Part shown: positions 1 through 6,033 of the stretch, piece after piece
Layout of the letters: the number at the start of each line of letters is the position of its first letter
Numbering within the stretch: the stretch's first letter is position 1
Source: a virus
Reading direction: 5' to 3' (one strand)
DNA length: 46,628 nt
IMG/VR virus record: IMGVR_UViG_3300042434_000967
Span: 1 to 46,628 of that record
The notes under the pieces: model-generated
The model's input: only the letters and a program-made list of their open reading frames with translations
Told to the model about the DNA's origin: nothing
The model's database searches: none
Position numbers and translations under genes: made by a program

Positions 1-127
1 TCCACGAGATTCTCAAGTTGAGACTCACGGATCTCACCCGGATACGCCAGCAAGATCCCAACTACTTCGCATGACTGACTGGTACGCCGACTACTACCGC
101 CAATCGCGGGGCTACAACGACAACGAC
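1..127. repeat. Terminal direct repeat, left copy
   Basis: These 127 bases are identical to positions 46502-46628. A gene ends inside the repeat (stop at 72-74) and the next begins there (ATG at 71), and both read correctly if the ends are joined. The exact length of 127 equals a common assembler k-mer size, so this is most likely the overlap of a circular assembly graph rather than a true short terminal repeat. Unit length is then 46,501 bp. Confidence 0.95.
3..74 (+). CDS. C-terminal end of the small gene that spans the junction (partial)
   Basis: This is the last 23 codons and stop of the gene that is complete at the right end of the window (46249-46575). It appears twice only because the ends overlap. 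Its TGA stop overlaps the ATG of the next gene (ATGA at 71-74), so the two are translationally coupled. The product is not recognised. Confidence 0.8.
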   Translation, partial: HEILKLRLTDLTRIRQQDPNYFA

Positions 128-262
128 AACGACTTGCGGGAGCTGCGCAGTGCTCCACGCAAGCCATCGACGCAGGTGCCGGACGTGTTTAAGCACAGGT
201 TTGCCACTCCAGCTGAGTACGATGCCTGGGTCGAAGAGCGCCGCCGCGCTTACTTCGGCTGA
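71..262 (+). CDS. Small hypothetical protein, 63 aa
   Basis: Not recognised. The protein is highly charged and aromatic: it has a WYADYY motif at residues 4-9 and an acidic Asn/Asp run (NDNDND) near residue 16, and ends in an Arg-rich helix-like segment (EERRRAY). The start is fixed by the ATGA overlap with the stop of the preceding gene, which points to coupling. It belongs to the chain of short early + strand genes that continues from the right end of the circular genome. No membrane segment or cysteine is present. Its function cannot be inferred; small early phage proteins of this type often modify the host, but nothing here shows that. Confidence 0.7.
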   Translation: MTDWYADYYRQSRGYNDNDNDLRELRSAPRKPSTQVPDVFKHRFATPAEYDAWVEERRRAYFG

Positions 263-278
263 ACTCGATCCAACACGA

Positions 279-536
279 ATGACTGAAACTTCAATGGTGC
301 CCTTCTACCGTTCCTATCTGCTGGGTGGTAAGACGGTCTACCTCGATAAGTTGTCCGAGCTGTCCGATAGCGAGCTGAACATGCTCAATATCGAGACCAT
401 GGCTTCCCTGGAGGAAGCTCGTCGTGATTACGACGCCATCGAGAACAAGCAAAGCGAGGAGGGCGGTTCTGTCTACCGCCGTCTGAAGGTGGCGGGCTAT
501 TTCCAGGCTGCCATCAAGCTGGAGCTTCAAAACTGA
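279..536 (+). CDS. Small hypothetical protein, 85 aa
   Basis: Not recognised. A longer frame is open from 150 but would overlap the upstream gene by over 110 bases. I choose the ATG at 279, which starts 16 bases after the upstream stop. The product begins with MTETSMVPFY and contains a helical, acidic middle (ELSDSELNML, then SLEEARRDYDAIENKQ near residues 47-62) and a short amphipathic C terminus. This looks like a soluble, mainly helical protein without cysteines or membrane segments. It lies second in the early cluster that leads to the dCTP deaminase. No function is proposed. Confidence 0.65.
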   Translation: MTETSMVPFYRSYLLGGKTVYLDKLSELSDSELNMLNIETMASLEEARRDYDAIENKQSEEGGSVYRRLKVAGYFQAAIKLELQN

Positions 537-544
537 CCATCCCC

Positions 545-556
545 TACTACACTGCA
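545..556 (+). promoter_or_regulatory. Weak promoter candidate before the HTH gene
   Basis: TACTACACTGCA contains a TACACT hexamer (548-553) like the -10 part of the 12-mer promoter motif found elsewhere in this genome, here with about 8 of 12 matches. It lies 16 bases before the ATG at 570. No clear -35 is seen, so this is a low-confidence call. Confidence 0.25.
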
Positions 557-569
557 CACGTTCTTACCC

Positions 570-980
570 ATGAGCATGTACGTCCTCTCTGAATCCCAGT
601 TCGATCAGATCTCTAAAGCACTTGAAGCAGCACGCTTTGCATTGGAGACGTCCCAGCACGTGCAGCTGGATCTGACCAAGCCCAAACAGACCATTCCCCT
701 GCCTGCTGGTGAGAAAATTGTCCGGGCAACGTCCGTACAAAAAGCCCAGTCTCAAAGTAAGACTCGTAAGTCCAGCCGCAAGGGCAAGCGTGGGCACGCG
801 GTGTTGACGGAGCCCAAGGTGTTGGAAATTAAGCGCCAACTCGCTGATGGCGCGAAGTCTGTCGCAAAAATTGCTCGTGAGTTTGGCGTTCACGTCACCA
901 CGATCAACTGCATCAAGTGGAACAAGACTTGGAAGCACGTGACGCTCCAGCAGCCCACTCCGGTTGTGGTGGCTGACTGA
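570..980 (+). CDS. Putative helix-turn-helix DNA-binding protein, 136 aa
   Basis: The C-terminal half (about residues 70-125) is a basic linker (SRKGKRGH) followed by an HTH of the resolvase or homeodomain-like kind: VLEIKRQLADGAKSVAKIA, then REFGVHVTTINCIK as the second and recognition helices. The N-terminal 50 residues are helical and acidic and may dimerise. It is probably a transcription or replication regulator acting on DNA; its target is unknown. The stop TGA overlaps the ATG of the dCTP deaminase gene (TGATG at 978-982), so the two are co-translated. The gene also contains a single copy of the TTGTCCGG iteron that is clustered in the primase gene. Function is inferred from the HTH only. 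Confidence 0.65.
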   Translation: MSMYVLSESQFDQISKALEAARFALETSQHVQLDLTKPKQTIPLPAGEKIVRATSVQKAQSQSKTRKSSRKGKRGHAVLTEPKVLEIKRQLADGAKSVAKIAREFGVHVTTINCIKWNKTWKHVTLQQPTPVVVAD

Positions 981-1489
981 TGATCCTCTGTGATCACGAA
1001 ATTCACAACTTGGCGCGGCGGGGCTTGGTCTCGCCGTTTCTCCAAGAGTTGGTGAATCCGGCCAGTCTCGATGTGAGACTCGGTGAGAATCTGTTGGTAG
1101 AGATGCCGCAGGTGCCTGCGTTACTTCCTTTCAGCATTGCTGGGCATACGCAGGAAAAGCCGTTCATGCTCCAGCCGCATGAGTTCGTGCTTGCCGAAAC
1201 GATCGAGGAGTTCGATTTGCCTGACTGCGTTGCTGGGCAGCTGGCGCTGAAGTCGAGTCGTGCCAGGGAAGGGATTGAGCATCTGCTCGCCGGGTACATC
1301 GACCCTGGGTACAAGGGGCGGCTAACACTGGAACTGCAAAACGCTAGGTCCATGCACGCTGTTCCGTTGTGGCCGGGTATGCGCATCGCGCAGATTGTGT
1401 TCCACAAGATGTCAATGCTGCCCGGCAAAAGTTATTCCGTTACTGGTCGCTATCAAGGCGACACTGCCGTTCAGGGTTCTAAAGGATGA
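980..1489 (+). CDS. dcd: dCTP deaminase family protein (Dcd/dUTPase superfamily)
   Basis: The enzyme would convert dCTP to dUTP (or, if bifunctional, on to dUMP), feeding dTMP synthesis for phage DNA replication. Family signatures are in order: NPASLDVRLG near residues 26-35, LKSSRAREGI near 90-99, the active-site stretch AGYIDPGYKGRLTLELQN near 104-121 with the conserved Asp and the Glu that activates water in known deaminases, PGMRIAQIVF near 131-140, and a C-terminal lid YSVTGRYQGDTAVQGSKG. Length (169 aa) is slightly shorter than the roughly 190 of bacterial Dcd but normal for phage forms. It overlaps both neighbours (TGATG, ATGA). Whether it deaminates, hydrolyses dUTP or does both cannot be decided by eye. 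Confidence 0.88.
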   Translation: MILCDHEIHNLARRGLVSPFLQELVNPASLDVRLGENLLVEMPQVPALLPFSIAGHTQEKPFMLQPHEFVLAETIEEFDLPDCVAGQLALKSSRAREGIEHLLAGYIDPGYKGRLTLELQNARSMHAVPLWPGMRIAQIVFHKMSMLPGKSYSVTGRYQGDTAVQGSKG

Positions 1490-1728
1490 GTGATCCAGTG
1501 AATCAGCCCAGCCATTACACGGCTGGAAGCGTCGAGGTGATCGACGTAATTGAGGATTGGGTAAAGCACGCTCCAGATGCTGTCGTTGGTGGTCTGCAGT
1601 GGCAGGTCATTAAATACGTCAGTCGGGCGTGGCTTAAAAAAGATCCTTACGAGGATTTTCGCAAAGCCCGTTGGTATTTGAACCGTTTGATCGACACTTT
1701 GGCCACGGAGCCGTACCAAAACTCTTAA
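1486..1728 (+). CDS. DUF3310 family protein, 80 aa
   Basis: This matches the small phage family DUF3310, sometimes labelled nucleotide kinase-like without firm proof. Signatures are VNQPSHYTAGSVEVIDVIEDW at the N terminus (residues 5-25), the central QWQVIKYVSRAWLKKDP, and the end YEDFRKARWYLNRLID. The histidine-tyrosine pair and the K-Y-x-x-R-A-W element are the usual conserved points. The family is common next to nucleotide metabolism and replication genes in tailed phages and fits here between the dCTP deaminase (ATGA overlap) and the DNA polymerase. Biochemical function remains open. Confidence 0.88.
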   Translation: MSDPVNQPSHYTAGSVEVIDVIEDWVKHAPDAVVGGLQWQVIKYVSRAWLKKDPYEDFRKARWYLNRLIDTLATEPYQNS

Positions 1729-1737
1729 AACACTGAA

Positions 1738-2241
1738 ATGACTAATTACTGCACTCACAGTTTTCGCAAAATTGTAAACACGTACAACTGGAGGAATGGG
1801 TCGACGATTCGCTCGTACCGCTTTCGCTGTAAGTGCTGCGGATACAAGTGGAATGTTTACTACGACAAGAAGCTCAAGCGGGAAGTTGTTCCAACGCACA
1901 AGTCGGATAACCAGCCGCTAGAGACTAGGAAGTTGACGCCTGAAGAGGTCAAGCTGGTCCTTACGGATAAGCGTGACAACGTTGCACTGGCGCGGCTTTT
2001 GGGGGTAGTGCCCCAGTCGGTTAGTCAGATCAGGACAGGGCGGTCGTACAAAGATTTGTGGCCGGAACTTCCACGGCGAGCTGCGCAAGTTAAAGCTTTA
2101 GGGGCTGTGCCTACGATTCGCAGCACAAAAATCACTTGCCAAGATTGTGCGCACTGGTGGCAAAAGCGGTGCGGTTTGGATATTCCAGAGGCAGGTGGGA
2201 CTTTTGCTATCCAATGTTCTTTTTATCAAGTTGATGAGTAA
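1738..2241 (+). CDS. Zinc-ribbon/HTH protein with C-terminal Cys module, 167 aa
   Basis: Three parts can be seen. An N-terminal ribbon (about residues 5-50) has RCKCCGYKW as a Cys pair. A central helix-turn-helix-like part (LTPEEVKLVL, then NVALARLLGVVPQSVSQIRTG) ends in the YKDLWPEL motif often seen in phage HTH proteins. The C-terminal module holds CQDCAHWW, RCGLD, PEAGGTF and a last Cys in QCSFY, a probable four-Cys metal site. The same module closes the next gene, so it is a shared domain. The stop overlaps the next ATG (TAATG at 2239-2243). A DNA-binding regulator is likely; the exact role is unknown. Confidence 0.7.
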   Translation: MTNYCTHSFRKIVNTYNWRNGSTIRSYRFRCKCCGYKWNVYYDKKLKREVVPTHKSDNQPLETRKLTPEEVKLVLTDKRDNVALARLLGVVPQSVSQIRTGRSYKDLWPELPRRAAQVKALGAVPTIRSTKITCQDCAHWWQKRCGLDIPEAGGTFAIQCSFYQVDE

Positions 2242-2516
2242 TGGCCATCACGATCAACAGTAGGGCGTGCCAAGGCTGTGGTACGCAGACCACAAACCCA
2301 GTGCTTTGCATGAAGTGCTATCGCACCAGTCCGGCTGGGCGGGAAGAGGAGCGGATGGAACGGCTGCGTCGGGGTTACAAGCCCCAGCCTGATGGCGGCC
2401 CATGCAAGAACTGCATACATTGGAAGGCGCGGTGCTTGCTTGGGTTTCCCGAGGGTGGGACACTCGCGGCGGCTGTGCTTTGTTCCGCTAGGGAGGTTGA
2501 CAGCCTGCTAGAGTAG
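2241..2516 (+). CDS. Small Cys-rich protein sharing the C-terminal module of its neighbour, 91 aa
   Basis: The N terminus has two Cys pairs (ACQGCGTQ and LCMKCYRTS, residues 9-27) that form a probable zinc ribbon. The C terminus has CKNCIHWKARCLLGFPEGG followed by a last Cys (LCSA), the same Cys-x2-Cys-x-His-Trp ... Arg-Cys ... Pro-Glu-Gly-Gly ... Cys-Ser pattern that ends the upstream protein. The gene is coupled to the upstream one by TAATG and is followed by the DNA polymerase. It is probably a metal-binding accessory of replication or transcription, but no function is established. Confidence 0.65.
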   Translation: MAITINSRACQGCGTQTTNPVLCMKCYRTSPAGREEERMERLRRGYKPQPDGGPCKNCIHWKARCLLGFPEGGTLAAAVLCSAREVDSLLE

Positions 2517-2533
2517 TAGGGTACACGCCCTAC
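2516..2533 (+). promoter_or_regulatory. Hairpin just before the DNA polymerase start codon
   Basis: GTAGGG (2516-2521) and CCCTAC (2528-2533) are perfectly complementary around a 6-base loop. The stem sits five bases before the polymerase ATG at 2539 and touches the stop codon of the preceding gene. It occupies the place of a ribosome binding site, and no Shine-Dalgarno sequence is visible, so it may tune translation of the polymerase. Confidence 0.4.
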
Positions 2534-2538
2534 CAGGC

Positions 2539-4365
2539 ATGGAAATCCTCCAAGGCATCGAGTATCTGTCCACGCTCGATGATGCAAGTTTTGTTGCGTT
2601 TGATGTTGAGACCACTGGGCTTCAGCCGAAGTTCGGTGGTCTTCGGCTTTTGCAGTTGGCCACCTTCGGCAAGACTCCGGTAGTGCTGGATTGCTGGAGC
2701 TTTAGTGATGAAGACTGGATCACGCTCGAAGAGTTCTGCAGCGTTCCACGGAAATGGCTGGCGCACAATGCTGTTTTTGATCTTGGCTGGCTTCAGGAAC
2801 ATGAAATTTATCCGGAAGGAAAGGTTTTTTGCTCGATGTTGGCCAGTCGGATCCTGACGAATGGGCTGCCGAACTTGAAGCACGGGCTCCAGCACGTTGT
2901 GCATCGTTACCTTGGCCAAGACATATCCAAGGAAGAGCAGAAGAGCGATTGGTCGGGGGATCTGCGCGTGGAGCAGATTGAGTACGCGGCCAAAGACGTG
3001 GTGGTGTTGACTCAGCTGTGGGAGCCCATCGTGAAGCGGATGGCCACCGGGGTGTTGATGCCAGCCTGGGAGCTGGAGTGCAAGGCGCTTCCGGCGATGG
3101 CGCAATTATGGCGAACGGGCCTTCCCTTTAATAAGGAAATGCTTATTCAACTTATTGAAGACTTAGATATTGAAAACGTTGAAGTAGGCGAGCAGTTTAT
3201 CGAGGACTTTGATGCTGCTCTTTCGCCGGAACATAAGCTGCACCGCGGGCTTGATGGGAAGTTGCTGTACCAGACGAAGCCGGGGCCAAAAGGTAAGAAG
3301 CCAGACCCGAATGTTTTCAACCTCAACAGTCCTGCGCAGTTACTCAAGAAGTTCACCGCTTTGCTTGGTGAGCCGCCGATGGACATGAAGAACGGTAAGC
3401 CGAGTGCCAGTAAATCTGCGCTTCAGGAATATGTTGGTGACCACAAAGTTGTTGCTGACTATTTGCGGTGGAAAAAAGTAGAGAAGCGTAGGCAGATGGC
3501 TGAAACTTTGTTGAAGAACTATTCAGCGGATGGGTTTATTCGTGCCAGTTATATGCAGCTTGGCGCTGATACAGGGCGCATGTCGTGTATTTCGCCGAAC
3601 TTGCAGCAGGTACCGAGGGATCCACGGTTTAGGGCTGCGGTTCAGGCGCCGACTGGTTGGAAACTGGTTGTTGCGGACTATGGGCAGATGGAGCTGCGGC
3701 TTGCGGCGGCAGAAGCACAGGATCCCTTAATGACCGAGGTGTTCCAGCAGGGGCAGGACCTTCATACGATGACGGCGACGCAGATTTATGGGGTAGAGCC
3801 AGATGAGGTTACGAAGGAACAGCGGCAAATCGCTAAGTCTGCAAACTTCGGATTGTTATACGGAAGCGGCGCAAAAGGACTCAGAAACTATGCGGCTTCG
3901 ACCGGAATCCAGATGGATCTTGATGAGGCGGCGGAGGTGCGGGAAAAGTTCCATGCTGCATATAAAGGCATCTCCAAATGGCAGCAGCAGAATGCTCGCG
4001 CTGCTGATGCGGCTAAGGACAATCCATCTATCCGCATACGCATCTCGGGCTTGCGGCGGTTTTTACCGGGTGAGCACAACAAACTCACCACCCGCTGCAA
4101 CAGCCCCATTCAGGGGGCAGGTGCTGCAGTCCTCAAACTTACGCTCGGCAAATTGTGGCCTTTACTCCACGCCGATGGGGAGGACGTGGTGCGTTTGGCC
4201 GGCGTGGTGCATGACGAAATCATCTTGCTCGTCCGCGAAGAACACGCAGATGTCTGGGCGCTCCAGCTGCAAACCGTGATGGAGGAAGCTGAAGCTCGTT
4301 GGTTGGGTGATATTCCACCGCTTGCTGAAGCTAAGGTCGGGGATAGCTGGCAAGAGGCCAAGTGA
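2539..4365 (+). CDS. polA: Family A DNA polymerase (T7-like, with 3'-5' exonuclease)
   Basis: This is the replicative polymerase of the phage. The N-terminal DEDDy exonuclease shows DVETTG (D22, E24), HNAVFDLGWL (D81) and YAAKDVVVL (Y149, D153). The polymerase part shows DTGRMSCISPNLQQVPR, motif A VADYGQMELRLA (D380), motif B RQIAKSANFGLLYGSG, and motif C GVVHDEI (D559). Motif A has Gly and Met where DYSQIELR is usual. At 608 aa it lacks the 5' nuclease of bacterial Pol I, like T7 polymerase. No separate thioredoxin-binding insertion is obvious to me. Its stop overlaps a GTG that starts a small gene. It works with the primase-helicase at 42056 and the probable SSB at 41333. Confidence 0.96.
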   Translation: MEILQGIEYLSTLDDASFVAFDVETTGLQPKFGGLRLLQLATFGKTPVVLDCWSFSDEDWITLEEFCSVPRKWLAHNAVFDLGWLQEHEIYPEGKVFCSMLASRILTNGLPNLKHGLQHVVHRYLGQDISKEEQKSDWSGDLRVEQIEYAAKDVVVLTQLWEPIVKRMATGVLMPAWELECKALPAMAQLWRTGLPFNKEMLIQLIEDLDIENVEVGEQFIEDFDAALSPEHKLHRGLDGKLLYQTKPGPKGKKPDPNVFNLNSPAQLLKKFTALLGEPPMDMKNGKPSASKSALQEYVGDHKVVADYLRWKKVEKRRQMAETLLKNYSADGFIRASYMQLGADTGRMSCISPNLQQVPRDPRFRAAVQAPTGWKLVVADYGQMELRLAAAEAQDPLMTEVFQQGQDLHTMTATQIYGVEPDEVTKEQRQIAKSANFGLLYGSGAKGLRNYAASTGIQMDLDEAAEVREKFHAAYKGISKWQQQNARAADAAKDNPSIRIRISGLRRFLPGEHNKLTTRCNSPIQGAGAAVLKLTLGKLWPLLHADGEDVVRLAGVVHDEIILLVREEHADVWALQLQTVMEEAEARWLGDIPPLAEAKVGDSWQEAK

Positions 4366-4532
4366 TCCAGGAAGATTTTGAGTACCGCGTTCGGATGCAC
4401 ACGCGTCACGGCGGTACTCACGATCTGTTCATCGTTGCTCCAGATGCTTTCACCGCACGGATGAAGGCACTGGAGCTTTGTCCTGAGCATCGGCCCCAGT
4501 CGGTCATGCGAGTCTCAGATTGTGTCTCATGA
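4362..4532 (+). CDS. Short GTG-started protein, 56 aa
   Basis: This frame begins with GTG that overlaps the polymerase stop (GTGA at 4362-4365) and ends with a TGA that overlaps the next ATG (ATGA at 4529-4532), so it bridges two genes perfectly. The product starts with IQEDFEYRVRMHTRHGG after the initiator, continues with a hydrophobic strand (DLFIVAPDAFTARMKAL) and contains two cysteines near the end. It resembles the short phage proteins with one beta-alpha unit that follow polymerases in many cyanophages, but I cannot name it. The gene is supported by its start and stop couplings more than by homology. Confidence 0.6.
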   Translation: MIQEDFEYRVRMHTRHGGTHDLFIVAPDAFTARMKALELCPEHRPQSVMRVSDCVS

Positions 4533-4738
4533 GTCGCGCCCGCACGGGAAGAGAGTTGGTGATGGAGTGGTTGATGCGGGAGATTCGTGCGGCGAAGACG
4601 GCGGATTTGCAAAGGGCTGCGGCTTTTTTGGAGTGGGCGCGGGATATACGGAAGGGATGTGCCAAGCAAAGGGGTGGGGCGCGGGTGGCGCAAGCTAATG
4701 CTTGGCGGAAGAGGGTGGATGACGATGTGCGGTGGTGA
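4529..4738 (+). CDS. Small basic helical protein, 69 aa
   Basis: Not recognised. I take the ATG at 4529 because it overlaps the preceding stop (ATGA); an in-frame TTG at 4520 is less likely. The protein is rich in Arg, Lys and Ala and looks wholly helical (LVMEWLMREIRAAKTADLQR, then AAAFLEWARDIRKG and a basic C terminus). It has no membrane segment. A nucleic-acid-binding or host-modifying role is possible but unproved. A TGAGACTC motif (inverse strand) lies at 4510-4517 just before it. Confidence 0.5.
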   Translation: MSRARTGRELVMEWLMREIRAAKTADLQRAAAFLEWARDIRKGCAKQRGGARVAQANAWRKRVDDDVRW

Positions 4739-4770
4739 GACTACTGTGACGCAGTATGCTATTGTGTAGC
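4735..4770 (+). promoter_or_regulatory. Promoter/operator region of the RHH gene with two dyads
   Basis: The region contains GTGAGACT (4735-4742), the dyad TACTG-TGACG-CAGTA (4742-4756) and directly after it GCTA-TTGTG-TAGC (4758-4770). TGCTATTGT (4758-4766) could be an extended -10. Twin dyads before a ribbon-helix-helix gene are typical of autoregulatory operators. The 10-mer GACTACTGTG (4739-4748) returns in inverse orientation behind the gene (5115-5124). Confidence 0.4.
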
Positions 4771-4787
4771 AGACTAGACCGCAGGCC

Positions 4788-5057
4788 ATGCCCCTGAACC
4801 ACGGAAACAAGTACTACTGCCAGCTCCTGATTGACCCCAACCGTTACAAGCTGGCGGAGAATCTTGCGTCCCAGGAAGGCAAAAAGGTTACGGCGTACTT
4901 GCGGGAGCTGGTTTACGCGGGACTGGCGCTGAGATCGTCCGAGTACAAGGCTGCCCAGGAAGCGGATGATGCGGCTTGGCGCGAGTCGGTGAAGCGGCGG
5001 GTTGAGGGGCGGATGCGTTCCAAGCAAGAGGGAAAAGTGTCAGAAACTGACGCATGA
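4788..5057 (+). CDS. Ribbon-helix-helix (Arc/CopG-like) regulator, 89 aa
   Basis: The first 50 residues fit a ribbon-helix-helix DNA-binding fold: a beta strand with alternating residues (KYYCQLLIDPN, residues 8-18), helix A (RYKLAENLASQEG), a turn with KKVTA, and helix B (YLRELVYAGLALR). The C-terminal 40 residues are a charged helix (WRESVKRRVEGRMR). Such proteins dimerise and bind dyad operators, often their own promoter, and two dyads stand just upstream. This is the best candidate for an early transcription repressor in this phage. It could also be an antitoxin-like protein, but no toxin partner is evident. Family by fold pattern only. Confidence 0.65.
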   Translation: MPLNHGNKYYCQLLIDPNRYKLAENLASQEGKKVTAYLRELVYAGLALRSSEYKAAQEADDAAWRESVKRRVEGRMRSKQEGKVSETDA

Positions 5058-5109
5058 GACTCAGTTGTGTTTCGTGATATACCGACAGCTGGAGCGCATA
5101 GGCTGTAGT

Positions 5110-5125
5110 CTTACACAGTAGTCAC
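5110..5125 (+). promoter_or_regulatory. Inverse copy of the operator-like sequence after the RHH gene
   Basis: CTTACACAGTAGTCAC carries, on the other strand, the same GACTACTGTG core as the sequence before the RHH gene. The 11-mer CTTACACAGTA occurs again at 41955-41965 in the divergent control region before the SSB and primase genes. TGAGACTC lies at 5055-5062. Regulation of the gene at 5135 is inferred. Confidence 0.35.
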
Positions 5126-5134
5126 TTGAGAGCA

Positions 5135-5350
5135 ATGACGCGTTATGTCGTCATGGTCGAGGATCGCTGGGTTACGGCGGTTTACGATTCTGGTAAAGGG
5201 ATTGGTTTCACCCGATCCAAGGAGGACGCATCCTCGTGGGTCACGTATGAGCGGGCTGTCGCTGCGGCGAGAACTGTTGCTCAGTCTTGTAACTGCAGCG
5301 CTGCTGTACATAGCGTTGATGAACCCGCGTATCCCCAATCATGGAAGTAG
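5135..5350 (+). CDS. Small hypothetical protein, 71 aa
   Basis: Not recognised. The ATG at 5135 is preferred over an in-frame TTG at 5126. The protein opens with a clear beta strand (TRYVVMVEDRWVTAVYDSG), then GKGIGFTRSKEDASSWVTYE and an alanine-rich helix (RAVAAARTVAQSCNCSAAV) with two nearby cysteines. It looks like a small alpha/beta protein that could be structurally related to the next gene product, which also has a short strand-helix-strand core. It overlaps the next gene by 10 bases. Confidence 0.6.
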   Translation: MTRYVVMVEDRWVTAVYDSGKGIGFTRSKEDASSWVTYERAVAAARTVAQSCNCSAAVHSVDEPAYPQSWK

Positions 5351-5664
5351 TACCGTTCCAGGAGCAGCAGGACCCCGAACTGAGGCTCGGTGAGGGTCGC
5401 TCGCGTACCAGTTCCGACAAGGCTCAGCTGTTCGAGCTGAAGATCTGGTTGCCGGGGCAAGGGGCTATGCGGGATTTGGTGCGGGCTGAGTCGCTCCAGC
5501 AGGCGATTGAGTTTGCGCAGAACCGCTACCCGAAGTGCAAGGTGGAGGTGCCGACAGCGGCGGCGAAAAAACCTAAGCTGGCTCGTGCCAAGAATGGGCC
5601 GCGTGAAACGGCCCGCAGGCGTCTCAAACTCGTGGAGAAAAGGAATGAGTCAGCAAATCGCTGA
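5341..5664 (+). CDS. Hypothetical protein with basic tail, 107 aa
   Basis: Not recognised. After a polar N terminus, residues 28-70 form a probable strand-helix-strand unit (AQLFELKIWLPGQGAMRDL, then VRAESLQQAIEFAQNRYP and CKVEVPT), a pattern seen in many small phage and host proteins described only as hypothetical. The last 35 residues are very basic (AAKKPKLARAKNG, RRRLKLVEKR), suggesting contact with nucleic acid. The start overlaps the preceding gene by 10 bases and the end overlaps the next by 20, consistent with one transcript. Function unknown. Confidence 0.65.
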   Translation: MEVVPFQEQQDPELRLGEGRSRTSSDKAQLFELKIWLPGQGAMRDLVRAESLQQAIEFAQNRYPKCKVEVPTAAAKKPKLARAKNGPRETARRRLKLVEKRNESANR

Positions 5665-5815
5665 GTGGGCACGCCAGTCGTGGGGTAAGGTCATTGTCGA
5701 CCAGAACAGAGCAGACCTTTTGGATAAGCTCTACTTCTGGGACGGGCGGGACCAAAAGGATCACCCGCTTCACAGCACTTATACCGGGCTGTATCGCAAG
5801 TACACCGTCAATTAG
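5645..5815 (+). CDS. Small hypothetical protein, 56 aa, last gene of the early rightward block
   Basis: Not recognised. I choose the ATG at 5645, which follows the purine-rich GAAAAGGA and gives MSQQIAEWARQSWGKVIVD; a longer frame from 5507 would overlap the upstream gene almost completely. The product is rich in aromatic and charged residues (KLYFWDGRDQKDHP, TYTGLYRKY). It ends at 5815, four bases inside the end of the convergent leftward gene, so the two main transcription units meet here. No terminator hairpin is visible at this junction. Confidence 0.55.
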   Translation: MSQQIAEWARQSWGKVIVDQNRADLLDKLYFWDGRDQKDHPLHSTYTGLYRKYTVN

Positions 5816-6033
5816 GCGGAGTCGCGGTCCATTCCAAACTGATCGGCCAGGTTGTCTGCGGCTTCGCGGATAGCCCAGGCCGATTTTGTGCGTTCCAGCT
5901 GGTGGAGCGTGTTCAGGACAAGGGCAGCTTCGAGGAGGCCGCGATAATCCTGTTTGTTGAACAGGCTGACTAACCACTGGTCCGTGGCTGCCTTGTGGAA
6001 GCTGGACTCGGGGGTGTGCTCAATAGGTCTCAT
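5812..6033 (-). CDS. Hypothetical protein, 73 aa, last gene of the leftward block
   Basis: Not recognised. The protein looks helical and soluble: SSFHKAATDQWLVSLFNKQ, then DYRGLLEAALVLNTLHQLER and AIREAADNLADQFGMDRD. Short proteins of this kind with a leucine-rich central helix are frequent in cyanophages. It begins 14 bases inside the 3' end of the HNH gene and ends at the convergence point with the + strand genes. Loss of this gene would leave the HNH gene as the block's end, so it may have been displaced by HNH insertion. Confidence 0.6.
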   Translation of the reverse strand: MRPIEHTPESSFHKAATDQWLVSLFNKQDYRGLLEAALVLNTLHQLERTKSAWAIREAADNLADQFGMDRDSA

